A stretch of DNA of 64,000 nt from Amycolatopsis xylanica (GTDB taxonomy: Bacteria > Actinomycetota > Actinomycetes > Mycobacteriales > Pseudonocardiaceae), in contig NZ_FNON01000001.1 of the NCBI RefSeq assembly GCF_900107045.1, positions 1,674,001 to 1,738,000 on the forward strand. The letters are read 5' to 3'. Shown one piece after another: positions 33,137 through 41,599 of the stretch. The notes beneath the pieces are model-generated. The model had not been told where the DNA came from and did no database searches. It saw nothing but the letters and a program-made list of their open reading frames with translations. Both the position numbers and the translations under genes were made by a program. Within the stretch, counting starts at the first letter, position 1. Each line of letters begins with the position of its first letter.

Positions 33137-35956
33137 TCAGGTGTTCGGTAACCGAGGTCTACTGTAGCCCGCGGAGGCGCCGTCCAGTTTGGCGCGGACG
33201 GCTTCGGCGTCGCGGTGCTCGAGGGCGTCGAGGATCGCGAGCGCCTGACCCCACGCGACCCGGGCGCCAGTCACGTCACCGGCGGTCCGGAGGGCGTCGC
33301 CGAGATGAGACAGCGCCTGGGATTCGCAATGCCGATGACCGAGTTCGCGGTTGAGGCCGATGGCACGCCGATAGCAGTCGACGGCCCGCTCGTGGTTTCC
33401 GAGGCAGTGGTGGGCGTAGCCGAGACTGTCCAAGGTCGCCGCCTGGCCGTCGCGGTCGCCGAGGTCCTCGAACAGGGCCAGCGCCTCCGAGCAGGCGGTG
33501 ATGGCCGCGTCGGGCATCCCGAGCAGCGCGTGCAGCCAGCCTATGTCGTTGAGCGCACCGGCTTGGCCAGGACGGTGGCCGCCGTCGCGGTACAGCCGCA
33601 AGGACCGGCGGGCATGGTCAAGAGCCATGCCGGTGTGGTCACGGGAACCACCTTCCCGCGCGCAGGTCACGGCGAGGTCGTGGTGGACGTCGGCTTGCCC
33701 GATCGGATCTCCTAGCCGCCGGCAAAGCTCGAGTGCCCGCAGCAGCGTGGTGCGCGCCTCGGTGAAGCGCCCGAGTTCGAGGTGGCCGCGGCCGAGCAGG
33801 CGGCCGAGGACGGCTTGTGCGTGCGGATCGTCCAGCCGCTCGGTGGCGGCCATCGCGACACCGGCGACGGTGACCACGTCATGCCAATGGCCCCGCAGTG
33901 CCAAGAAAGTCTGCAGGCTCCACGCCAGCTGCCAGGCGTAGGTCGGCCGCCCCGAGGACGCGGCGAACTGGACGGCGCACAGCAGCACTCGGCGTTCGGC
34001 TGTGAACCAAGCCAGCGCCTGCTCGTAGCCGACGTGAGCTTCCGGGGCGACACCGGCTTGAAGGCGTGCCAGTGTGATCGGATCCCGGTGGGGGCTCAGG
34101 ATCCGATCGGCTTGGTAAGCGGTGTGCAGGTAGTGCTCGAGGAACCGGTCGGCCGCGGCGTGCCGCAGTTCGTCGCTGTCCGTCCGGTGCGCGAGTTCGG
34201 TCGCGTAAGTCCGCAGCAGGTTGTGCTGGATGTACCGGCCAGGCTCATGCTCGTCGATCAGGTGTGCTTGCGCCAGTTCGTCCAGCAGCGGCCGAGTCGC
34301 GCCGGGTGGGAGGCCTGCGAGGCTGGCGGTCGAGGCGGCGGACAGGTCAGGGCCGGGATGCAGGCCCGCCAAGCGGAAGAGGCGCCGCGCGCCCGGGCTC
34401 AGCGCTTGGCAGGACAACGCGAACACCGCGCGGAGGTCGGTCGCCGGGTCGCCCGCGTTCAGCACGTCCAGCCGGCGGCGGCTGTCGCTCAGCTCGGCCG
34501 CGAGGCAGGCCAGCGGGAACCCGGGATGGGTGGCCGCCCAGGCCGCCACGATGACCAACGCCAGTGACAGCCGGGTGGTGGTCGTGATGATCTCGTCGAG
34601 CGCCGCGGGCTCGGCGGCGACCCGCTCGGCCCCGAGCCGCGCGATCAGCAGGCGCCTGGCGTCTTCGTCGGTGAGCAGATCGACGGCCAGTGGATGCGCG
34701 CCTTCCACGGCGACCAGGCTGGTGAGCGAGCCGCGGCTCGTCACCACCGTCAGGCAGCGGGGCGCGGCGGGCAGGAGCGGGCGGACCTGCTGCGCGTCAC
34801 GGGCATTGTCCAGCACCAGCAGAACCTGTTTGTCCGCCACCAGCCCGCGGAACAACGCGGCTTGCGCCTCCTGGTCGACCGGGATGTCCGCGGCTGGAAC
34901 AGCGTACGCCTCAAGGAAACCGCGGATCACCGACGCCGGATCCACCGGCGAGCCCGCCGGGTCGAATCCGCGCAGGTTGACGTACAGCTGGCCGCCAGGG
35001 AACCGTTCTCGCACAAGGTGTCCCCAGTGCACGGCGAGCGCCGTCTTCCCGACGCCGGGTGCACCGGACAGCACGACCGTCGCCGGTGTGTCCACAAAGG
35101 AGTCGAGCACGGCCAGCTCACGGGTGCGGCCGGTGAACGATCGCGGAGCCGCGGGTAGCTGCCGGGGCACCGGCGCGCGCGCCGTCGATGTGATGAGCAC
35201 CTGGTCCGTGGCCAGAATCCGTTGGTGCAGCTGTTGAAGCTCGGCGCCCGGGTCGACCCCGAGCTCATCGGCGAGCCTGCGCCGGAGCCGCTCGTAACGC
35301 GCCAGCGCGTCCGCCTGGCGGCCGCTGCGATACAACGCCAGCAGCAGCTGGGCCGCGAGGCGCTCGTCCAGCGGATGCGCGGCCGCCAGCTCGCACAGCT
35401 CCTCCAGCAGCTCGGCGTGCCCGCCACGGCGCAACACCATGTCGTTGCGCTCGAGTTCGGCGCTCAGCCGTTTGGCCGCCAGTGACCGCCGGACCTCGTT
35501 GAGCCACGGTGTGTCCAGCGCGGCGAACGGCTCACCACGCCAGAGCCCGAGTGCGTGGTCCAGCCGCGCCTCCGCGGTGCCGGAGTCGCAGGCGGCGTGA
35601 GCCTGTGCCACCAGGTCGTCGAACCGATGCAGGTCCACCGACAGCGGATCCGCCGCGAGCAGATACCCAGCGGGCCGCCGCACGATCGCGGCGCCGGTAC
35701 CGGTCAGCACCTGCCGCAGCCGCGACAGGTAGCCCGAAAGGGTGTTGCGTGCCCGGCGTGGTGGCCGTTCCGCCCACACCCGCTCGAGCAGCTGATCGGC
35801 GGGTAGCGCCTGGTTGACGTTGACGAGTAGTGCCGCCAGCACGCACTGCTGGCGTGCGTGGCCGATCTCGACGGCACAGCCGTCGACGAGGAGTTCCAGG
35901 TCGCCGAGCAACAGAAACTGGGTCACCACAGCAGACAGGTGCGGTGGCCGCGACAC
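33137..35956 (-). CDS. SARP/AfsR-type regulator with NB-ARC and TPR domains
   Basis: The 939-residue protein has an OmpR-like DNA-binding domain (FLLLGDLELLVDGCAVEIG, RNTLSGYLSRLRQVL), the bacterial transcriptional activation domain (RRRLADELGVDPGAELQQLH), an NB-ARC ATPase with P-loop GAPGVGKTALAV near 300 and Walker B LLVLDNA. A long TPR-type tail follows (EARTTLLRALELCRRLGD, GALNDIGWLHALLG, YRRAIGLNRELGH). AfsR-like proteins activate secondary-metabolism genes. It is divergent from the candidate RiPP precursors and is the natural candidate regulator for them. The start is GTG at 35956; in-frame GTGs at 35929 and 35926 lie closer to the conserved domain and are possible. Confidence 0.88.
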   Translation of the reverse strand: MSRPPHLSAVVTQFLLLGDLELLVDGCAVEIGHARQQCVLAALLVNVNQALPADQLLERVWAERPPRRARNTLSGYLSRLRQVLTGTGAAIVRRPAGYLLAADPLSVDLHRFDDLVAQAHAACDSGTAEARLDHALGLWRGEPFAALDTPWLNEVRRSLAAKRLSAELERNDMVLRRGGHAELLEELCELAAAHPLDERLAAQLLLALYRSGRQADALARYERLRRRLADELGVDPGAELQQLHQRILATDQVLITSTARAPVPRQLPAAPRSFTGRTRELAVLDSFVDTPATVVLSGAPGVGKTALAVHWGHLVRERFPGGQLYVNLRGFDPAGSPVDPASVIRGFLEAYAVPAADIPVDQEAQAALFRGLVADKQVLLVLDNARDAQQVRPLLPAAPRCLTVVTSRGSLTSLVAVEGAHPLAVDLLTDEDARRLLIARLGAERVAAEPAALDEIITTTTRLSLALVIVAAWAATHPGFPLACLAAELSDSRRRLDVLNAGDPATDLRAVFALSCQALSPGARRLFRLAGLHPGPDLSAASTASLAGLPPGATRPLLDELAQAHLIDEHEPGRYIQHNLLRTYATELAHRTDSDELRHAAADRFLEHYLHTAYQADRILSPHRDPITLARLQAGVAPEAHVGYEQALAWFTAERRVLLCAVQFAASSGRPTYAWQLAWSLQTFLALRGHWHDVVTVAGVAMAATERLDDPHAQAVLGRLLGRGHLELGRFTEARTTLLRALELCRRLGDPIGQADVHHDLAVTCAREGGSRDHTGMALDHARRSLRLYRDGGHRPGQAGALNDIGWLHALLGMPDAAITACSEALALFEDLGDRDGQAATLDSLGYAHHCLGNHERAVDCYRRAIGLNRELGHRHCESQALSHLGDALRTAGDVTGARVAWGQALAILDALEHRDAEAVRAKLDGASAGYSRPRLPNT

Positions 35957-35970
35957 CAGATACCAGCGGA

Positions 35971-35997
35971 TTCAACGAATTCCGAACCTTCACCGAA
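35971..35997. promoter_or_regulatory. Three 9-bp repeats between the SARP gene and the RiPP precursors
   Basis: TTCAACGAA, TTCCGAACC and TTCACCGAA follow each other without spacing in the 94-bp divergent promoter. The first and third differ at one base, 18 bp apart. SARP regulators bind short direct repeats, so this is a candidate site, although the usual period is about 11 bp. Confidence 0.4.
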
Positions 35998-36050
35998 TGC
36001 GCGGAGACCATGCTCCCCCACGTTCGACTTCGCGGAGGGAGGTACGGGAA

Positions 36051-36275
36051 ATGAACGAGAACAGGATCGGCGCGGTGCGCCGGGCGATGGGTTTGACCGT
36101 GGCGGCCGGGGCCGTCGTCGCGGGTACCACGCTGGCTGTGCCGGTCGCGAACGCGGCGACGTCGCACCAGTCCACGGCCGGTGTCCTCAAGAACATCACC
36201 CAGGCGGGCACCGGTGCGGACAGCCAGTGCACCGGCAACGGCATCTGTAACTGCCCCAAGCCCAACACGGTGTGA
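36051..36275 (+). CDS. Candidate RiPP precursor peptide 1 (exported, Cys-rich C-terminus)
   Basis: A 74-residue peptide with a strong ribosome site (GGAGGGAGG, eight bases before the ATG). The N-terminal 36 residues form an export signal: basic VRRAM, hydrophobic GLTVAAGAVVAGTTLAVPV and cleavage site ANA-AT. The mature part would be about 38 residues, with cysteines at 60, 66 and 68 in QCTGNGICNCPKPNTV. It closely resembles the next small gene, 22 bp downstream, both in the signal and in the NGICNC motif, and both precede a radical SAM/SPASM gene. I infer that they are substrates of that enzyme. No known precursor family is recognised. Confidence 0.8.
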   Translation: MNENRIGAVRRAMGLTVAAGAVVAGTTLAVPVANAATSHQSTAGVLKNITQAGTGADSQCTGNGICNCPKPNTV

Positions 36276-36297
36276 GCACCCGAGCAAGGAGATCGGT

Positions 36298-36546
36298 ATG
36301 AGCGAATCGAAGCCGTCGATGGTCCGCCGGGCCGTCGGCCTCACCGTCGCCGCCGGCGCCGTCGTGGCGGGCACCGTGCTGTCCGCGCCCGCGGCGAGCG
36401 CGGACACGCACCACGCGACGACGGCCGTCCTGATGAAGGTCACCCCGGGTACCACCGATTCGGGTGGCGGCGGCACCGTGCCCAACGGGTGCTGCAACAA
36501 CGGCATCTGCAACTGCAAGCCGAGCAAGCTCAGGTCCGCGGTGTGA
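36298..36546 (+). CDS. Candidate RiPP precursor peptide 2 (exported, Cys-rich C-terminus)
   Basis: An 82-residue paralogue of the preceding peptide, with AAGGAGA before its ATG at 36298. The signal part is nearly the same (VRRAVGLTVAAGAVVAGT, cleavage near ASA-DT). The mature part carries a Gly-rich linker (DSGGGG) and cysteines 65, 66, 71 and 73 in NGCCNNGICNCKP. The shared motif NGICNC(K/P) is the part conserved outside the signal, so it is probably the modified core. The extra Cys pair suggests a different crosslink pattern from peptide 1. A strong hairpin follows immediately, before the maturase gene. Confidence 0.8.
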   Translation: MSESKPSMVRRAVGLTVAAGAVVAGTVLSAPAASADTHHATTAVLMKVTPGTTDSGGGGTVPNGCCNNGICNCKPSKLRSAV

Positions 36547-36550
36547 GCAC

Positions 36551-36582
36551 CGCATGGGTGGGTGTCGCCACCCACCCATGCG
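36551..36582. terminator. Hairpin between precursor 2 and the radical SAM gene
   Basis: Perfect 14-bp arms (36551-36564, 36569-36582), CGCATGGGTGGGTG and its complement, close a TCGC loop, five bases after the precursor stop and 21 bases before the maturase GTG. Position and strength suit an attenuator or mRNA-stabilising stem that keeps peptide expression above enzyme expression. Confidence 0.65.
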
Positions 36583-36603
36583 CCTGGCCAGGGGAGGAAA
36601 ACC

Positions 36604-37938
36604 GTGAAGGCAAGCCAGTTTCTCGTCGCGTCGGACACCGCTTTCGTCGCCGATGGCGTCGAGTCGCGGGTGCTGCTGCACTCGCTCTCGGGTGAGGTCT
36701 ACGTGCTACCCAGCGCGGTGCTTCAGCAGATGCGAGAACAACCGGCGACGCTCACCGAAGGCGTGGCCGCCGAACTCAGCGCGGCCGGGCTGCTCGTGGC
36801 CGACGACCACGACGAGTTCACGGCGACGGTGCGGGAGAACGCTTCGGTCACCCGGCGGAACACGGGCCGCTCGTTCGTGCTGATGCCCTCGTCGTACTGC
36901 AACATGGGTTGTGGCTACTGCGGGCAGAAACATGTCAAAACCCCGCCGAGCAAGCAACACCGCGCGGCCGTCAAGGACCGCGTGCTGCACGCCGTGCGCT
37001 CCCCCGAAACCTCCTGCGTTCACATCGGCTGGTTCGGCGGCGAGCCGATGATGGGCTACGCGCAGATCCTCGACATCTCCGCGGCGGCGATCCCCGCCTG
37101 CCGCGAAGCCGGGATCGAGTACTCGGCGAAGATGGTCACCAACGGTTCCCTGCTGACGCCGGCCAAGATCCGCAAGCTGCATCTCGGCTGCGGGGTCGGC
37201 CAGTTCGAGATCACGCTCGACGGCCCCGCCGCCCGGCACGACGTCCAGCGCCCGCTGCGCAGCGGGCGCCCGAGCTTCGACCGGATCGCCCGCACCATCG
37301 CGCAAGCCTGTGCCTGCGACGACATGCCCGAGTTGTCGTTCATCATCAGGACCAACGTCAGCCGGGCGAATCAGGACGAGCACGAGGAGTTCGCCGCCGC
37401 GATGCGCGAGGCGGGCCTCGCCACCGAGAAGGTCGTCTTCTACACCGCGATGGTCCGGCCGTGGGGCAACGACGTGAGCGAGTTCGCCGTGCCACGCGAC
37501 CAGGTCGTGGCGGTGGAACGACAGTGGCTGCGCGCCTACCGCGACCACGGCCTCACGACCTCCCTGCTGCCGACCGAGCGCGTCTGGACGGTGTGCAGCG
37601 CGGTGTCACCGAGCGCCGAGGTCATCAGCCCCACCGGCGGCGTGCATTCCTGCACTGAACAACCACTCGTGCCCGGCCGCGAGCACACCGCGCTCGCGCA
37701 CGTGGTCGACCTGCAGACACCACGGCGCAGACCGGAAGGCGCCTACGACCACTGGAACGACGAACTCCTCGGCGACACCGAAGCACTCTGCCCCAGCTGC
37801 GCGATCTTCCCGATCTGCGGCGGCGCGTGCCCGCTGGTCTGGCACGAAGGCAGACCAGCCTGCCCATCGCTGAAGAGCACCATGCCGATGCGGCTCACCC
37901 TCTACGGCGAATCGCTCGGCCTGAGCAAGGCGGTCTGA
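36604..37938 (+). CDS. Radical SAM/SPASM peptide maturase
   Basis: A 444-residue enzyme. Residues 1-90 resemble the short N-terminal domain of SPASM maturases (VLLHSLSGEVYVLPSAVL, ELSAAGLLVADD). The radical SAM [4Fe-4S] site is Cys99, Cys103 and Cys106 in SSYCNMGCGYC, followed by GWFGGEPMM (SAM-binding GGEP) and VTNGSLLTP. The C-terminal SPASM region has further cysteines in VWTVCSAV, GVHSCTEQP and CPSCAIFPICGGACPL plus PACPS, enough for auxiliary clusters. Such enzymes install thioether or C-C crosslinks in ribosomal peptides. GTG at 36604 follows GGGGAGGAAAACC; an ATG at 36562 lies inside the hairpin. No protease or ABC transporter follows, fitting Sec-type export of the substrates. Confidence 0.88.
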   Translation: MKASQFLVASDTAFVADGVESRVLLHSLSGEVYVLPSAVLQQMREQPATLTEGVAAELSAAGLLVADDHDEFTATVRENASVTRRNTGRSFVLMPSSYCNMGCGYCGQKHVKTPPSKQHRAAVKDRVLHAVRSPETSCVHIGWFGGEPMMGYAQILDISAAAIPACREAGIEYSAKMVTNGSLLTPAKIRKLHLGCGVGQFEITLDGPAARHDVQRPLRSGRPSFDRIARTIAQACACDDMPELSFIIRTNVSRANQDEHEEFAAAMREAGLATEKVVFYTAMVRPWGNDVSEFAVPRDQVVAVERQWLRAYRDHGLTTSLLPTERVWTVCSAVSPSAEVISPTGGVHSCTEQPLVPGREHTALAHVVDLQTPRRRPEGAYDHWNDELLGDTEALCPSCAIFPICGGACPLVWHEGRPACPSLKSTMPMRLTLYGESLGLSKAV

Positions 37939-37992
37939 CGAAATCCCGTCACGGAAATCACGCTGGCCCCTATACGGATTTCGCTCAGCCGC

Positions 37993-37998
37993 TAACGT
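37993..37998 (+). promoter_or_regulatory. Leaderless -10 element of the STAS-ATPase gene
   Basis: TAACGT lies seven bases before the ATG at 38006, with no ribosome binding site in between. Confidence 0.45.
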
Positions 37999-38005
37999 TT
38001 CCTGA

Positions 38006-38791
38006 ATGACGCCAGCGGCAACGAATGGCACTTCACCGGGCAGCGCGCATCGTCCGGCGCCACCCCGCATCGAACTGACGGTGACAGCCCGTCCCTCGAG
38101 CACCTTGGTGACAGCCAACGGGTCGCTGGACCTAGCCGGGTACGCGGCACTGCGCGACGGCTTGCTCAAGATCGCGGCCGACGGACCGCGCGGCCTGATC
38201 ATCGACATCACCGGCCTGTCCATCAACGAGGCCTCCCCGGCGACCGTCTTCCCCTTCGTCGCCGCACGCATCCGCGACTGGCCGGGAATCCCGCTCACCC
38301 TCGTGACCCAGCACCCCGGCCACACCCGGCTCCTGCACGCGAGCACGATCGACCGGTACGTGTCGGTACACCCCGACGTCGAATCGGCGGAACACGCGCT
38401 ACCCCACCCGATTCACCGGCAAGCCCGGCAGGTGATCCCCCGCACCCACTACGCGACGGCGTTCGCCCGGTCCTACGTCCGGCAGCACCTCGCCGAGTGG
38501 AGTGCCCCGGAGTTCATCGACGACGCGACCGTCATCGCCTCGGAACTCGTCGAAAACGCCATCCGGCACACCACCTCCGCCCCCGAACTCCGGCTGGCCC
38601 TGCGTCGCGGCATGCTCACCATCGCCGCCGCCGACGACGACCCGCGACACGCGGAGCTCATCGGACAGCGTGAACCCGGTGGTCCCGGGCTGGGCCTGCA
38701 GATCGTCGCCGACGCCGCCCGAACCTGGGGAAGCAACTCACGATGGTCCGGCGGCAAGGTCGTCTGGGCCGTCCTTCGCAAGCCCACCTGA
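38006..38791 (+). CDS. STAS domain fused to anti-sigma-factor-type ATPase
   Basis: The 261-residue protein joins two modules of partner-switching systems. Residues about 22-130 are a STAS domain (LVTANGSLDLAGYAALRDGL, GLIIDITGLSINEASPATVF). Residues about 140-261 are an RsbW-like GHKL ATPase with N-box ELVENAIRHT and G2-box GGPGLGLQIV. In the STAS part the usual phosphorylatable Ser/Thr region reads SINEASPA, so regulation by phosphorylation is possible. The ATPase may phosphorylate a STAS antagonist or bind a sigma factor; having both in one chain suggests intramolecular control. No sigma factor gene is adjacent. The start follows TAACGT by seven bases, fitting a leaderless message. Confidence 0.82.
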   Translation: MTPAATNGTSPGSAHRPAPPRIELTVTARPSSTLVTANGSLDLAGYAALRDGLLKIAADGPRGLIIDITGLSINEASPATVFPFVAARIRDWPGIPLTLVTQHPGHTRLLHASTIDRYVSVHPDVESAEHALPHPIHRQARQVIPRTHYATAFARSYVRQHLAEWSAPEFIDDATVIASELVENAIRHTTSAPELRLALRRGMLTIAAADDDPRHAELIGQREPGGPGLGLQIVADAARTWGSNSRWSGGKVVWAVLRKPT

Positions 38792-38885
38792 TCGGAGACG
38801 ATGGACAGGCCGGTGGTCCCTTCGAAGCGTTCCATCCGGCTCTAGCGCCGAGTACCGCCTGACCGGTTCCGTGGGGGGAATGAGA

Positions 38886-39416
38886 ATGAAGGGATCCTCC
38901 ATCAGATGGCAGGTGCCGGCGGGCATCGCCCTGCTCACCGCCGCGGCAGTGAGCGGACCGGGCACCGCCGAGGCTACGACACCGGAGCGGGTGGCGCGGT
39001 GTTCGACCGATTCGCTCAGTGTGAGCCTGGGCCCGGGCGAAGGAGCGGCCGGACACTTCTACGTTCCCGTGCTCTTCACCAACGACGGGCAGGCCGCCTG
39101 CCGGATCGGCGGCCATCCGGACGTGGCGTACTTCGCCGGGGCCGACCGGCACCAGGTGGGGGACGCGGCCGCGCGGCTGCCGGAGCCCACCCCCACCGTG
39201 GTCCTGCGCACCGGCCAGACCGCGACGGCCTGGCTCGACCAGGTCAACGTCGACAACTACGACCCCGTCGCCTGCGCGCCAACGCCGGTGAGCGGACTCC
39301 GGGTGTACCCGCCCGGCGACACCGTCCCGGTGCTGCTGACCGAGCCGAACGCCCGAGGCTGCGCCCGGCACATGGACGGCCAGTATCAGCTCACCATCCG
39401 CGCGGTACGCCGATGA
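38886..39416 (+). CDS. Secreted DUF4232-type protein
   Basis: A 176-residue exported protein with a signal peptide (VPAGIALLTAAAVSGPGTAEA) and a DUF4232-like domain. CSTDSLSVSLGPGEGAAG, VLFTNDGQAACRIGGHPDVAYF and QVNVDNYDPVACAPTPVSGLRVYPPGD match this actinobacterial family of secreted beta-sandwich proteins with two disulfides (here four cysteines, probably paired). The ATG at 38886 is chosen because GGGGGGA lies eight bases upstream; an in-frame ATG at 38880 is too close to it. The function is unknown. It is convergent with the dipeptidase-like hydrolase gene. Confidence 0.8.
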   Translation: MKGSSIRWQVPAGIALLTAAAVSGPGTAEATTPERVARCSTDSLSVSLGPGEGAAGHFYVPVLFTNDGQAACRIGGHPDVAYFAGADRHQVGDAAARLPEPTPTVVLRTGQTATAWLDQVNVDNYDPVACAPTPVSGLRVYPPGDTVPVLLTEPNARGCARHMDGQYQLTIRAVRR

Positions 39417-39427
39417 CTCCGTGAGAT

Positions 39428-41419
39428 TCACGAGGCGAAGACGCCGAACTCCCAGAACGAGAAGCAGTACCGGGTGGCCCGTTTGACGCCGAAGAACCGC
39501 ACCCAGCGCGTGGTGACCGGGTCGAACCGCGCGGTGTCGATGCCGCCGTCCCCGGCGGTGGTCGACCAGACCGTTTGCCAGGCGCCTGCGGGTTCGCTCC
39601 ACGACTCGATGCGGTACTCGGACGCGTAGGCGGGCTCCCAGTCGATGGTCACCCGGCCGACGGTCTGCTCGGACCCGAGATCGACGTAGAACCACTGCCC
39701 GTCGTTCCAGGAGCTGGACCACCGGGTGCCGCTGTCGCCGTCCACGGCGCGCGAGGGCGAGAAGTTCACGAACGGGTTCCACTCGGTCGAGCTGGCCGTG
39801 GCGGGCTTCGCGGCGGCGAGGTTGGTGCCGAGAACATGCGTGGTGGTGGCTTTCCAGGTCTTCAGGTACGACTCCGCGCCCTTGGCGAGGTCGTCGATGA
39901 CGGCCTGCCCGCCGACCATGCGCACGTCCTCGATCCAGTCAGGGATCAGGCCGTAGTGCGCGGCGCCGTCGACGTTGATGTCCCAGGTCCGCTCGCCGGT
40001 CTTCGGCCGGTCCATCATCGTGCCGCCGTCGAAGGTGCGATACGGGTAGACCACCGGGTTGGTCGCGCCGGTGCGCGGCGCGGGCCAGCCGCCGACACCG
40101 TTCATGTCGGAACCGAAGCCGTAGCCGACCTTGTACTTGTCACGCAGCGCCTTGTTGCGCTGCCACTCGCCGACGAAGCTCTCCGAGCCGTTGTCATAGC
40201 CGGTGATGAAGCCGCCGAGTTTGTACAGCCGCTCGGACCAGCCCGCGTCCATCCAGCTGTGCGTGGACAACACGCCCGGATATTTCTCCGCCTCGAGGAT
40301 GTCGAGAGTGCGCGCGGCCGCCTTGACGCTCATGTGGTCGAGCTCGACCATCATGTGCCGTTCCATCATCCGGCGCAGCGCGTGCTCGCCGAGGCGGGTG
40401 AGCCCCCGGGTGTTGCAGCGCTTGGCCGGGTCGCCGCCCGCGATCGGGTTGTCCTGCTGCGGGCCCGGGCACACCTCGGTCGTCCATGTGGTGGCACAGC
40501 AGGAGAATTGACCGGCTTGGAGGATCTGGCCGGTGGTGCCCGAGTCGAAGCGCACACCGCACAGGCCGTTGTCGAACTTGTGGCACAGGAACATGCTGCG
40601 CACGCCGAGCGAATACAGCTCGTTGATCCCGGCGTCGATCTGCGCGGCGGAGCACTGGGCGACGTCCATGATCTGCTTGCAGCCGAAGGGTTCCGAGGTC
40701 TCCACGCCGAGGATGACCGCCAGCTTGCCGTCCATCACCACCTGGCGTGCCTGCTCGGGACTGGTGACGATCCGGAAGAAGCCCTTGCCGGGGCCGCCGT
40801 AGATGCCGTCGATGTAGTCCTGCATCTCCCAGGACTTGCGGGCTTCGAGCCGGATGGCGTCCATCTCGTCGCAGCCGCGGTCCTTGGGCATGATCGGCAG
40901 CGCGCACAAGACGCCGTTGCTCACCAGGTCGTTGACCATGATGCGCTGCCCGCCGCGCCACGCCCGCTCGATCCAGGCGTAGTAGTTCTGCTGATGCGTC
41001 AACGACTTGTGCGTCGGCCATTCCTTGAAGGTCGGCCAGCCGACCGGGTCGTGATGCCCGTCCGGATCGGCGGTGAGGTTCTCGAAGGTGGCGCCCCTGC
41101 CGTCGGGATAGTGCTCGGGGCAGTCCTTCAGCGCGTCGGCGACGCCGGCGGGCGAGAACGCCTTGCCGCAGATCAGCCTGCCGCCGAAGCCCTCGTTGGC
41201 GAGGATGTGGTTGTGGCCGTCGACGAAGCCGCGGACTTCCCCGCCCTGGCTGCCGGTGAACGGCGCGCCCGTCGCGCCGATCTCGCTGTCCGGGCTCGGC
41301 CGGTTCTGCGGCTCCCACCAGTTCGGCGCGGCCGACGACGCCAGCGTGCCGCCTGCCGTGAGCGCGAGGGCAGCCAGCGCGGCTACCGCGAGTGACAGGA
41401 TCCTGCGATGCCGTCTCAT
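39428..41419 (-). CDS. Secreted membrane-dipeptidase-like metallohydrolase with F5/8 type C domain
   Basis: The 663-residue protein has a signal peptide (RRILSLAVAALAALALTAGG). Its amidohydrolase-fold catalytic part has FVDGHNHI (metal-binding HxH), VILGVETSEPFGC, MVELDHMSVKAA, LSTHSW and FGSDMNG, an order reminiscent of M19 dipeptidases. Residues about 540-663 form a discoidin/F5-8 type C (CBM32-like) domain (GTRWSSSWNDGQWFYVDLG, YCFSFWEFGVF). Nine or more cysteines between 200 and 360 suggest disulfides. AGGAGG precedes the ATG at 41419. It probably acts outside the cell on peptides or amides while bound to glycans. The substrate is unknown. Confidence 0.78.
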   Translation of the reverse strand: MRRHRRILSLAVAALAALALTAGGTLASSAAPNWWEPQNRPSPDSEIGATGAPFTGSQGGEVRGFVDGHNHILANEGFGGRLICGKAFSPAGVADALKDCPEHYPDGRGATFENLTADPDGHHDPVGWPTFKEWPTHKSLTHQQNYYAWIERAWRGGQRIMVNDLVSNGVLCALPIMPKDRGCDEMDAIRLEARKSWEMQDYIDGIYGGPGKGFFRIVTSPEQARQVVMDGKLAVILGVETSEPFGCKQIMDVAQCSAAQIDAGINELYSLGVRSMFLCHKFDNGLCGVRFDSGTTGQILQAGQFSCCATTWTTEVCPGPQQDNPIAGGDPAKRCNTRGLTRLGEHALRRMMERHMMVELDHMSVKAAARTLDILEAEKYPGVLSTHSWMDAGWSERLYKLGGFITGYDNGSESFVGEWQRNKALRDKYKVGYGFGSDMNGVGGWPAPRTGATNPVVYPYRTFDGGTMMDRPKTGERTWDINVDGAAHYGLIPDWIEDVRMVGGQAVIDDLAKGAESYLKTWKATTTHVLGTNLAAAKPATASSTEWNPFVNFSPSRAVDGDSGTRWSSSWNDGQWFYVDLGSEQTVGRVTIDWEPAYASEYRIESWSEPAGAWQTVWSTTAGDGGIDTARFDPVTTRWVRFFGVKRATRYCFSFWEFGVFAS

Positions 41420-41599
41420 CGTGAACCTCCTGTGCGCGCCCCGAGGCAGGCGTATCGGGATGATGGTGATGGCTGACACAGACGTGAGTCAAGTTCACGT
41501 TTTGCCCGCACCGGCCACCACCTGCGCACACGCGGTGGATCCAAGACGAAGGTCGCCCGTCACTACACCCAAAGGCTTGTTTCCGGCGGGATGGCGCCG

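Noticed and set aside
30266-33151. A 961-codon open frame opposite dnaE
   Set aside because: dnaE shows every catalytic motif on the minus strand; the opposite frame is a high-GC shadow with no motif.
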